Of a stretch of 17,748 nucleotides of DNA, positions 1 to 7,824 are shown one piece after another (positions within the stretch are counted from its first letter, which is position 1; each line of letters starts with the position of its first letter). Source of the stretch: Alphaproteobacteria bacterium (GTDB lineage Bacteria; Pseudomonadota; Alphaproteobacteria; RS24); assembly GCA_022428185.1 (NCBI GenBank), contig JAKMCZ010000215.1, forward strand, positions 1 through 17,748. The letters run 5' to 3'. A model generated the notes under the pieces. It made no database searches and had not been told where the DNA came from. It worked only from the letters and a program-made list of their open reading frames with translations. A program made the translations under genes and the position numbers.

Positions 1-3000
1 GCTCATGCCATCGCTAATAATACAAGCGCCACGGCGACCATTACCGGTAATTATGGCACGCTCATACTGGGCCAAAATGGCGCGGCGACATATAATGCCG
101 ACCAAGACGCCGCAGCCGCGCTGACCAATGATGATGACCCCGCTTCCGACACATTTACCTATACGTTGGCGGACCCGAGCGGGCAGACGAACACGGCGAC
201 CATTACCTTCTCAGTCACTTCGCAAGCGATCTCAAACACTGCGCCCGCGGTGATTGACGATAATGGCACGCCGGACGATACCAGCGATGACACGGCCAAT
301 GTGGCGACCGTCTCGACCGTCGAAGATACAGCGCACACCTTCAGCGCGGATGACTTCAACTTTTCCGATATTGATGCCGGCGACACATTGGCTTCGGTTA
401 CTATCACTTCCCTGCCCGATAAGGGCACGCTGACGCTAACCGGCGCTGAGGTGACTTTGGATACACCGATTGACTTGGCTGATTTGGGCAATCTCGAATA
501 TACGCCGCTCGATGATGAGAACGGTGACGGCTATACCAGTTTCGCCTATACGGTGAGCGATGGCGAGCTGGATAGCCCCGCAGCCACAATGACCATCAAT
601 GTCACACCTGATAATGATGCACCGGTTATTAGCGCAATTACCGACAGCAAGACGGAGGATGAAGCCTCATTTGACACGGATCTATTATCCGGCCAAACAG
701 ACCCTGATGGCGACACGCTGTCCGTTTCCGGAACGCCAACCATTACCGCAGTTGATGGCAATGGCGACCCTTTCACCCTGCCCGATGGTATTGCTTCTGT
801 TACCGACAGCACGCTGACAGTTAATCCGACCCTGCTTAACGCTCTGGATGATGGCGAGAGCGTCGATGTGATTGTAACCTATGACGTCTCAGACGGCACA
901 ACCACAACGCAAAACACTGCCACCATCACAGTGACAGGTGTCAATGATGCGCCGGTTGTTCTGGCCAGCACCATAAATATTAACGAAAACAATCAAGCCG
1001 CATCGGCAGGTGATCGCACGCCGAACAATATCAGCCATGTCTTTGCAGTTGACGATTTTAACTTTGTCGATGTTGAAGACACAAATTTCAGCATGGTTCG
1101 CATCGCGACACTGCCGACCGGTGGCACGTTGGAATATGGCGGTGAAGGAAACTGGAGTCCCGTCGGCCAGAATGTCGATTTCAGTTATGATGAAATTCAG
1201 AATGTCGGCCTCAGATTTGTCCCCGATGCCAATAGCGACAGTGACGTTACATTCAATGTTCAACTCAGTGACAGTGGGGACGCATTTTCTGAGCAGCAAA
1301 CCATAACCATCGCTGTGAACGCGGCACCAAATGTTTCAGACACAGCCATTGCGGGGAATATTGCGCCCGGTGAAAGTATTTCGGGGGATGTATTTGACAA
1401 TGTCCTTGATGGCAATGACGCAGATAACGTTCTGGTCGTCACCGGCGTAGCCGCAGGCAATGAGCAGGGTAACAATAGCATTGTCACTGACGGCACCGGT
1501 GTCGCCAGCAGTGTATCGGGCAGCTATGGCACGCTGACCGTCACCGCCGATGGCAGCTACACCTATGCGGCCAATGCCAGCAATGCGATAGCCGACGGTC
1601 AAACCGACATTGATATTTTCACATTTACCGTGCGTGACGATGAGACGGCTTCCGGGTCCAATGCCTATGATGCTGGCACAATCAGCTTCTCAGTCACGGC
1701 GCTCGACGCGTCCAATTCTCAGCCAACCGTGCAAACAGGCGCTGATACCGCCGCGACCGATGATGATAGCTCCGGCGTCGGTAGCGTGACGACGGCCGAA
1801 GATACGGAATATAATTTCGTCCATAGCGACTTCAATTTCTATGACTCAGATGCAAGTGACGCATATCTCGACAGCGTGACGATTACCGGTTTGCCGACCA
1901 ATGGCACATTGCTGTTGAATAATGTTGCCATTACCGGACCGACCACCATCACCAAATCTCAATTGGATAGCCGTGACTTGACATTCCGCGCCATCCGCAA
2001 TGCAAATGGCAATGATTATGCAACTTTCACCTATACGGTGAGTGACGGTGAGGCCTCGAGCGCAGCCGCCACCATGACCATTCATGTGGCGCCGGTGAAT
2101 GATGTCCCCGTCGCCAATAACGATGGTGGCGCTATTGCTGAGGGGCAGACGCTGAACGTGGCTGACGGTCAAGGCGATAATTACACCGTGCCGGTTTCGG
2201 CCAACACGACCACCGGCGATGTTATCCATACGGCGGCGGCTAATTTTGCCGATACTGATATTGATGGCGACGCATTGCGCGTCTCGCAAATCGCTGTGCG
2301 AGGTGGCGCTGACAATGCCGTTGCCGAGGGCGGCAGCACGCAGATAAGCGGATCGCATGGCACGCTGACCATGTTCGCGCATGGCGGCTATAACTACACC
2401 GCCAATGATAATGGTACCGCTGCAAATACCACGACGATCGACCCTTTCACTTACACCATTAGCGATGGCAATGGCGGCACGGCGACAGCCAATTTGGAAA
2501 TCACCATTATCGATGTACCAAATAATCCCCCGGCCGTGACGGCCATTGTCGAAAGCGCGACCGAAAATGACAGTCCGATAATCACCGACCTGTTGGGCGG
2601 TGGACAAACCGACCTTGACGACGACACCCTCTCGATTGATGGCACGCCTAGCACCTCGGCGGTTGACGCTAATGGCGCGTCAATAACGCTGCCCGATGGC
2701 GCAGTATCTATTAACAGCAGCGATGTCACGGTTGACCCTGCCCTTTTCGAACATTTGGATGATGGCGAGAGCGCCGTCATTACCGTGACCTATAATGTGT
2801 CAGACGGCGAGGACATTACACCAAACACCGCCACCATCACCGTTACCGGCGTCAATGATGCACCAACGATTACGGCCTTAACCGACATCAAAACCAAAGA
2901 TGAAGCCGATTATGTGCTCGATCTGCTGGCGGGCGCAAATGATGCGGACAACGACACGCTGAATGTCACCGGCACACCGACCATCACCTATGTTGACGAA

Positions 3001-3897
3001 ACCGGTGCAACGACCACCCTGCCCGATAATATCATCGTGATTGACGGCAATAGCCTTAACATATCGCCCGGCGAGCTCAGCCATTTAACGGCCGATGAGA
3101 CAGTTACCATAACCATCGCCTATGACATTACCGATGGCGATGTGACTGTGCAAAACACGGCGACGATTTCGGTGACCGGTTCGAATGTCGCGCCGCAGAT
3201 TATCGACAATAATGATACGCCGAATGATGCAAACGATGACCGGATCGGTATTGCGGCGGCTCAAACCGACGAGGACACGCCGCTCGCCTTCACCACGGGT
3301 GACTTCAACTTCGCTGACAGCGATACCAGTGACGCGCTCGACCATATTACGATTGTTAGCTTGCCCCAAAAAGGGGCGCTGACCCTGAATGGTGTTGATG
3401 TCACGGCGGGACAAAACATTCCTGCAAGCGACATCGCCAATTTGGTGTTCACACCCGCCCCCGAAGAGAATGGCGATAATTATGACAGCTTCACCTATAC
3501 GGTGAGCGATGGCATTGCTGATAGCGGCATCGGAACCATGACCATTGATGTTAATCCGGTAAATGATTTGCCGACGAGCGCCGACACGAACTTGTCGCTG
3601 CAAGGCGAAGACCCGATTGATCTCTCGGCCGAAGACTTTTTCTATCGAGATGGCGATGACGAGCCGATGAGCCATATCACTATCGTTACCGCGCCGAGCG
3701 TCGGCACATTGCTTTTGAACGGCGTCGCGGTTGCGGATGGAACAGACATTCCTGCCAATCAGATTGACCAGCTTAGATATCAGCCCGCCGCAGGCGCGAG
3801 CGGCAGAGATTATGACAGCCTGAGCTTTACGGTGAATGATGGCACGGCAGACAGCGCGGCGCCTTATACAATGAGCATTGGCGTCAACGCCGCGCCT
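1..3897 (+). repeat. Array of Ig-like repeat modules of at least three classes
   Basis: Reading by eye, the modules fall into classes. Class A (DFNF....D, then GTL.L, then FTYTVSDG): about 241-612, 955-1329 (degenerate), 1714-2109, 3196-3567 and 3568-3897. Class B (LLSGQTDPDGDTLSVSGTPT type, ending in NTATITVTG): about 625-957, 2527-2868 and 2866-3195. Class C, VCBS-like (GSYGTLTVTADGSYTY type): 1-231 (partial), 1330-1713 and 2110-2526. A tandem-95-like module follows at 3898-4173. Some strand-coding blocks stay nearly identical in DNA: 541-564 and 3490-3513 differ at one of 24 bases. Most of each module has diverged, so the array is old rather than freshly amplified. Boundaries are approximate. 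Confidence 0.75.
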
Positions 3898-5787
3898 GAA
3901 GCCGCAAATGTCAGACTCACTCTGGGCGAAGACACGGACTTTAGCGGTAATTTACCAGGCACTGATGTTGACGACGCCAATTTGACCTTCACCATCACCG
4001 ACCCACCCGAGCACGGCAAAGTGACGACAAGCGGTAATGGCCTCGGCTTTATTTACACGCCGGACGCCAATTATCACGGCGTGGATAGCTTCAAATATAC
4101 CGTCTCGGACGGCGAAGCCACATCGGCGCAAGCCACCGCAACGATTGATGTAACCTCGGTTAATGATGACCCGATTATCCGCTACACGGTTGGCACGCAA
4201 AGTGTGATGGTTGATGGTCGCGTCAAATCAATCAAGCCGCGTGATTTCTTTGGTGACATCGACGCCTTCAACCCATCGGCCAAAAAATTCCTCAACAACG
4301 TGCAGAATCTTTTGGACAAGGGCGACTTCCCGAATTCTGCCAAGTATAGAGATATGCCATCCTTTGGGGATTTGACCTTTACGATTGAGTCCGCCCTGCC
4401 CCCGGGACTTGGTTTTGACGGCACAACAATTAAAGGTCGCCCGACTGAAATTGGTCTTTACCCAATTGTCATGCGCGCGACAGATGGCGCAGGTGCATTT
4501 GTCGAGACAAGCTTCAACCTCTACGTCGGTATGCCGATGACTGATAAGATTGTTGACCCGACCATGCCGGAGATGCCGATACCGGAAAATGAAGCACCGG
4601 AAAATGAGGCACCCGACCTCAGTGACCATAATTTACCGCAAATGCTGAAAGTGAACCCCAAGCTTAATGGCGACGTGCCGAGCCGCGCGCAGATGCTGCC
4701 AGCGCCGATTATGGCGGGTGAGACAGTGTCCGAAAAAGGTGACAATGGCGGTCTGTCTGAAGATGCCTGGATGAACACAATAGTCAGTTCGCAACAAGAT
4801 GTGTCGGGCAATATTCGCGTTATAGATTTGGAAGTTAAAGACGATGGAATAGCCGTCACTATTGCCGATCAGGCGCAGGACCGCGCCGAAACCTTTAAGG
4901 GTGAAATGGCCGATGGATCATCCTTGCCGGATTGGGTAAATGTTGACCCGAAAACCGGATTGACCACGGCTGTGCCTCCGGCAAATGCTGAGACCATTGA
5001 GCTGCGCGTGATTGCCGCCGACACGGCAGGTAATGAGCGCGCGATTGATTTGGTGCTTAATCCCAAAGCCCTGAAAGGTGAAGCAGAACCCAAGCTGACA
5101 CGCGAAGAAAGAAGGGCTGAACGTCAAGAGCGGCGCGAGGCGAACCGAGCCGAAAACGAGGCACGTAAAACGGAGAGGCAAGCTGAAAGACAGGCCAACC
5201 GTCTGGCGCGTATCGAGGCTCGGGAGGAACGCCGCGCTGCTCGCGAAGTGGTTCGCAATCCCGACACGGTTAATGTCTTGATCGACGGACGGGTTAAATT
5301 TGCCGACGGGCTGACTTCCAGCAGCGAAAGTACCATGAAACTGATGCGCATGGTGGCTGACGAGGCTTCGGTTATCATCGAAATTACCGACGAAGCCCAA
5401 GAAACCATAACGCGCTATGACGTGCTGCAAAAAGACGGTTCGGCGGCGCCGGATTGGGTGCAGGTCAATATCGAAACCGGCGAATTGCTGATTGAAGCCC
5501 CGCAAGGCGCACAAATGATTGAGTTGACCATTATCGCGACTGAAAACGGGCAGCAACGCACGATCGATATTGAGGTCGATTTGGACGAGATGCGGCGAGC
5601 TGATGACGCGGCGGCTGAAACGCCTGCTGACGCACCGGAAGCATCTGAGGGTGACGAGGAAGCAAACGAGGCATTGGAAACCGGCTCAACTGGTTCTTTC
5701 ATTCCATTGGATAAACAAATCGACAAAGCGTTGGTGGATAATAGATACGGGCAAGACTTGCAGACTGCAATGCAATCGCGTGTATAA
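1..5787 (+). CDS. Giant cadherin/VCBS-repeat surface adhesin, C-terminal part (5' end outside window)
   Basis: The frame is open from base 1, so the gene begins upstream; about 1,928 residues are visible. A TTG at 166 lies mid-repeat and is not a start. Seen: about eleven Ig-like modules of 90-140 residues (window residues 1-1299) with FTYTVSDG-type strands and VNDAP-type linkers. Then come a CADG/He_PIG-like domain (about 1392-1512, motif LPPGLGFDGTTIKGRPTEIG), a Pro/Glu linker, a module duplicated on both sides of a KER-rich helix, and an acidic tail. Known: such proteins are exported, often calcium-binding adhesins secreted by type I-like routes. Inferred: surface adhesin or biofilm protein, exported by the HlyD/M50/TolC proteins encoded next to it. 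Absent: RTX nonapeptides, LPXTG and an autotransporter barrel. The N-terminus, which would show any retention module, cannot be seen. The next gene starts 7 bp after the stop, so co-transcription is likely. Confidence 0.9.
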   Translation, partial: AHAIANNTSATATITGNYGTLILGQNGAATYNADQDAAAALTNDDDPASDTFTYTLADPSGQTNTATITFSVTSQAISNTAPAVIDDNGTPDDTSDDTANVATVSTVEDTAHTFSADDFNFSDIDAGDTLASVTITSLPDKGTLTLTGAEVTLDTPIDLADLGNLEYTPLDDENGDGYTSFAYTVSDGELDSPAATMTINVTPDNDAPVISAITDSKTEDEASFDTDLLSGQTDPDGDTLSVSGTPTITAVDGNGDPFTLPDGIASVTDSTLTVNPTLLNALDDGESVDVIVTYDVSDGTTTTQNTATITVTGVNDAPVVLASTININENNQAASAGDRTPNNISHVFAVDDFNFVDVEDTNFSMVRIATLPTGGTLEYGGEGNWSPVGQNVDFSYDEIQNVGLRFVPDANSDSDVTFNVQLSDSGDAFSEQQTITIAVNAAPNVSDTAIAGNIAPGESISGDVFDNVLDGNDADNVLVVTGVAAGNEQGNNSIVTDGTGVASSVSGSYGTLTVTADGSYTYAANASNAIADGQTDIDIFTFTVRDDETASGSNAYDAGTISFSVTALDASNSQPTVQTGADTAATDDDSSGVGSVTTAEDTEYNFVHSDFNFYDSDASDAYLDSVTITGLPTNGTLLLNNVAITGPTTITKSQLDSRDLTFRAIRNANGNDYATFTYTVSDGEASSAAATMTIHVAPVNDVPVANNDGGAIAEGQTLNVADGQGDNYTVPVSANTTTGDVIHTAAANFADTDIDGDALRVSQIAVRGGADNAVAEGGSTQISGSHGTLTMFAHGGYNYTANDNGTAANTTTIDPFTYTISDGNGGTATANLEITIIDVPNNPPAVTAIVESATENDSPIITDLLGGGQTDLDDDTLSIDGTPSTSAVDANGASITLPDGAVSINSSDVTVDPALFEHLDDGESAVITVTYNVSDGEDITPNTATITVTGVNDAPTITALTDIKTKDEADYVLDLLAGANDADNDTLNVTGTPTITYVDETGATTTLPDNIIVIDGNSLNISPGELSHLTADETVTITIAYDITDGDVTVQNTATISVTGSNVAPQIIDNNDTPNDANDDRIGIAAAQTDEDTPLAFTTGDFNFADSDTSDALDHITIVSLPQKGALTLNGVDVTAGQNIPASDIANLVFTPAPEENGDNYDSFTYTVSDGIADSGIGTMTIDVNPVNDLPTSADTNLSLQGEDPIDLSAEDFFYRDGDDEPMSHITIVTAPSVGTLLLNGVAVADGTDIPANQIDQLRYQPAAGASGRDYDSLSFTVNDGTADSAAPYTMSIGVNAAPEAANVRLTLGEDTDFSGNLPGTDVDDANLTFTITDPPEHGKVTTSGNGLGFIYTPDANYHGVDSFKYTVSDGEATSAQATATIDVTSVNDDPIIRYTVGTQSVMVDGRVKSIKPRDFFGDIDAFNPSAKKFLNNVQNLLDKGDFPNSAKYRDMPSFGDLTFTIESALPPGLGFDGTTIKGRPTEIGLYPIVMRATDGAGAFVETSFNLYVGMPMTDKIVDPTMPEMPIPENEAPENEAPDLSDHNLPQMLKVNPKLNGDVPSRAQMLPAPIMAGETVSEKGDNGGLSEDAWMNTIVSSQQDVSGNIRVIDLEVKDDGIAVTIADQAQDRAETFKGEMADGSSLPDWVNVDPKTGLTTAVPPANAETIELRVIAADTAGNERAIDLVLNPKALKGEAEPKLTREERRAERQERREANRAENEARKTERQAERQANRLARIEAREERRAAREVVRNPDTVNVLIDGRVKFADGLTSSSESTMKLMRMVADEASVIIEITDEAQETITRYDVLQKDGSAAPDWVQVNIETGELLIEAPQGAQMIELTIIATENGQQRTIDIEVDLDEMRRADDAAAETPADAPEASEGDEEANEALETGSTGSFIPLDKQIDKALVDNRYGQDLQTAMQSRV
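4174..4536 (+). other. CADG/He_PIG-like Ig domain within the adhesin
   Basis: This stretch encodes about 120 residues that differ from the upstream repeats. It opens with a linker containing VDGRVKSIKPRDFF and ends with the putative-Ig signature of hydrophobic strands around LPPGLGFDGTTIKGRPTEIG, then VMRATDGAGA. The P.GL.FD...I.G.P pattern is typical of dystroglycan-type cadherin-like (CADG/He_PIG) domains. A Pro/Glu-rich linker with repeated PENEAPENEAP follows at about 4537-4620. The domain matters because a related domain occurs in the TolC-like protein encoded at 9930-12044. Confidence 0.65.
4801..5589 (+). repeat. Duplicated C-terminal module split by a KER-rich charged helix
   Basis: Two related segments, about 4801-5067 and 5335-5589, align by eye: copy 1 has DGSSLPDWVNVDPKTGL and IELRVIAADTAGNERAIDL, copy 2 has DGSAAPDWVQVNIETGEL and IELTIIATENGQQRTIDI. 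Between them (about 5095-5256) lie some 54 residues almost entirely of Lys, Arg, Glu, Ala, Gln and Asn, with runs such as REERRAERQERREANRAEN, which should form a long single alpha-helix or coiled coil. After copy 2 comes an acidic stretch (about 5590-5690) and a short tail ending QTAMQSRV. The module resembles half of a CADG/He_PIG domain. Its function is unknown. Confidence 0.7.
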
Positions 5788-5794
5788 TGCTAGC

Positions 5795-6514
5795 ATGAGT
5801 ATGTTTTTCCGCGTCTTCAGCATTTTGCTGCCACTGGCTTTCACATCAACAGCGATGGCGCAAGATATCTCCGCCCGCGGTTTGGTAAAGGCCAAATCAC
5901 GCGCCGTGCTGGCCAGCGAAATTGGCGCAGTGGTGAATAAGACGCCATTACGAAGCGGTGACGCGTTCAAAAAAGGCGACCTGCTTATCGGCTTTGATTG
6001 CCGCCTTTTAACTAACCAAAAAGACAAAGTGGCCGCCCAAACCACCGGCGCCAAAGCGGAATTGGCCAATGCCCGAGACCTCGAAAAAATGCGTTCCATC
6101 GGCAAATTGGATGTGACGCTGGCGGAAGCCGGTTATAAGACCGCCCAAGCCGAATTGAGAATTGCCAGCTTGAATGTGGAGCGTTGTTCCGTCAAAGCGC
6201 CGTTTGACGGCACGGTGGTGCAATTGCTGGTCAATGAATATGAGAGCGTTGATCTCAGGAGCAATCTGATTGAAATCGTTTCCTCCTCGGCGCTTGAGGT
6301 CGAGATTATCGCCCCCGCCGATTGGCTCAACCGCCTGACCCCCGGGCAGCAAGCGGTGATGAATGTCGATGAGCTTGGCACTGCCACCCCGCTTGAGATA
6401 ATCGCTATTGGCGGCGCGGTGGATCCGGTCAGCCAGACCGTGCTTATTCGCGCGCGCTTTACCAATAAGCCGACCGATATACTGCCTGGCATGAGTGGCG
6501 TAGTGCGCCCATGA
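5795..6514 (+). CDS. Small HlyD/RND-type periplasmic adaptor (membrane fusion protein)
   Basis: A protein of 239 residues. ATG 5795 (or the in-frame ATG 5801) is chosen because it opens a clear signal peptide, MSMFFRVFSILLPLAFTSTAMAQ; the longer frame to 5570 only overlaps the adhesin. Visible order: a first lipoyl half (ASEIGAVVNKTPLRSGDAFKKGDLL), a short helical hairpin of about 65 residues, a second lipoyl half (VKAPFDGTVVQLLVNEYESV), then a beta-barrel region ending DILPGMSGVVRP, the usual end of RND/HlyD adaptors. The compact size and short hairpin suggest a minimal adaptor docking to a TolC-type channel. The gene starts 7 bp after the adhesin stop without an obvious Shine-Dalgarno, and its stop overlaps the next start (ATGA). 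Both suggest translational coupling. Family assignment is secure; the partner proteins are inferred from context. Confidence 0.88.
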   Translation: MSMFFRVFSILLPLAFTSTAMAQDISARGLVKAKSRAVLASEIGAVVNKTPLRSGDAFKKGDLLIGFDCRLLTNQKDKVAAQTTGAKAELANARDLEKMRSIGKLDVTLAEAGYKTAQAELRIASLNVERCSVKAPFDGTVVQLLVNEYESVDLRSNLIEIVSSSALEVEIIAPADWLNRLTPGQQAVMNVDELGTATPLEIIAIGGAVDPVSQTVLIRARFTNKPTDILPGMSGVVRP

Positions 6515-7824
6515 TTGACGATAAGGCGGCAGATTTAGGAAAATTGCTGACGCTTGAGCAGGAAGTGCGCCAAGCCGACAGCCTCGCCGCGCTGACCCCG
6601 CTTATTTGCAATCGCAGCCGCGAGATTGTCGATTACACGCAAGCGGCGCTGGCCGTCACCAATGTGTCGGGCAATTTGCGCGTGAACGGGTTTTCCGATA
6701 TTGCGGTTCTTGACCGCACCGCGCCACTGGTGGCATGGATAGAAGATCGGCTGAAAGATATTACACCCGATACTGAAATGCTCCACCCGACGGCTGAGCA
6801 ACGCGAAACGGTATCTGATTTGGTGCCGGAGAATATTCTTATCATTCCGCTGCGCGCCGCCAGCAAAGGGCTTTTGGGAGCGCTGATTGTGACGCGCAGT
6901 CTTGCTTTCTCAGATAGCGACCAAGCATTGCTCACACATTTGGCTTCGGTTTACGGACATGCAATGGCGACCCATAATGACACGCCGCTACTGATTAGGC
7001 TGCGCGCGCGCCTTAGCGGTCGGCGCAAATGGGCCATTGCCGCAGCGTTGGTTTTGCTGTCGCTCGTGCCGATCAAACTGACCGCTATCGCCCCCGCCGA
7101 GATTACCGCCGCCTCCCCGTTCATCGTCGCCGCGCCAATGCAGGGTGTTGTCGATCGCGTATTGGTCAAACCGAATGAGACGGTCGCCATCGGCACACCG
7201 CTTTTACAACTGGTCGATGTCGAATTGAAAAGCACATTAGAAGTTGCCCGCCGCGCCTATCGCATTGCTGAGGCCGAATTATTGCGCGGTCGCCAGTTGG
7301 CGTTTTCCAGCCGTGAGGACAAAGCGCAATTGGCCGAGCTGACGGCGCAGGTTGAATTACGCCGGGCTGAAATGAATTTTGCCGAAGGTCAACTGATCCG
7401 CGCCACCGTTAAAGCACCGAATAATGGCCTGATAATTCTCGACGACCCGCGCAAATGGCAAGGCCGTCCGGTAATTACCGGCGAGCAGATTATGAAGCTG
7501 GCGCAGCCACAATTTGTCGAAGTCGAAGTGCAAGTGCCGGTGGCTGATGCCGTGACGATTTCCGAGGGCAGCCGTGTTGATATATTTCTCGATATCGACC
7601 CGATTACCCGCTATCGCGCCGAAGTCACCCGTGTGCCCTATCAATCGGCCATGACCGAGGCCGGAATTCTCGCTTATTCGGTGCGCGCAACGTTGAGGAG
7701 CGATGCCGAAATCCCACGCATTGGCTTGCGCGGTTCGGCAAGGGTTCATGGCCCACGCACCACCTTGTTCTATTTCCTGTTCCGCCGACCGATTACGGCG
7801 TTGCGGCAGCTTATCGGGGTATAA
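6511..7824 (+). CDS. GAF-like domain + transmembrane segment + HlyD-type membrane fusion protein
   Basis: A protein of 437 residues whose ATG overlaps the previous stop. Residues about 1-160 have no signal peptide and look like a GAF-type sensory fold (AALAVTNVSGN, then LVPENILIIPLRAASKGLLGALIVTRS, then a helix with LLTHLASVYGHAMA). A basic stretch (RLRARLSGRRKW) precedes a single TM helix at about 174-195, so the GAF-like part should be cytoplasmic. The periplasmic part is HlyD-like: lipoyl half VAAPMQGVVDRVLVKPNETVAIGTPL, a hairpin rich in Ala/Glu/Arg, lipoyl half TVKAPNNGLIILDD, and a barrel region. It could pass a cytoplasmic signal to the secretion conduit (inference). The GAF assignment rests on pattern only; I see no ligand-binding residues that identify the signal. 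The gene ends directly against the next start codon with zero spacing. Confidence 0.82.
   Translation: MIDDKAADLGKLLTLEQEVRQADSLAALTPLICNRSREIVDYTQAALAVTNVSGNLRVNGFSDIAVLDRTAPLVAWIEDRLKDITPDTEMLHPTAEQRETVSDLVPENILIIPLRAASKGLLGALIVTRSLAFSDSDQALLTHLASVYGHAMATHNDTPLLIRLRARLSGRRKWAIAAALVLLSLVPIKLTAIAPAEITAASPFIVAAPMQGVVDRVLVKPNETVAIGTPLLQLVDVELKSTLEVARRAYRIAEAELLRGRQLAFSSREDKAQLAELTAQVELRRAEMNFAEGQLIRATVKAPNNGLIILDDPRKWQGRPVITGEQIMKLAQPQFVEVEVQVPVADAVTISEGSRVDIFLDIDPITRYRAEVTRVPYQSAMTEAGILAYSVRATLRSDAEIPRIGLRGSARVHGPRTTLFYFLFRRPITALRQLIGV

Noticed and set aside
166..168. TTG as a start codon of the giant adhesin
   Set aside because: The frame is open to base 1 and the upstream residues continue the same VCBS-like module (GNYGTL…ATYNAD), so the TTG is an internal Leu codon.
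1846..2607. Long open frame on the minus strand (253 codons) inside the adhesin gene
   Set aside because: It is antisense to repeat-coding DNA, has no recognisable protein features and contains low-complexity Ile/Gly/Arg patterns expected from the complement of Asp/Thr/Ala-rich codons.
3784..3795. PAAG tetrapeptide resembling a LapG-type cleavage motif
   Set aside because: LapG sites lie in the N-terminal retention module; this one is inside an Ig strand region (RYQPAAGASG) of a central repeat and is probably chance.
4918..5556. Minus-strand open frame of 212 codons opposite the KER-rich region
   Set aside because: The product lacks family resemblance and mirrors the biased codons of the adhesin; the sense frame is clearly coding.
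4174..5787. RTX-type calcium nonapeptides or a classical C-terminal type I signal
   Set aside because: No GGxGxDxxx repeats are visible; the C-terminus is a charged helix, Ig-like modules and an acidic tail.
5570..5794. Upstream extension of the small HlyD adaptor to 5570
   Set aside because: It overlaps the adhesin's acidic tail and would bury the clear signal peptide that begins at 5795.
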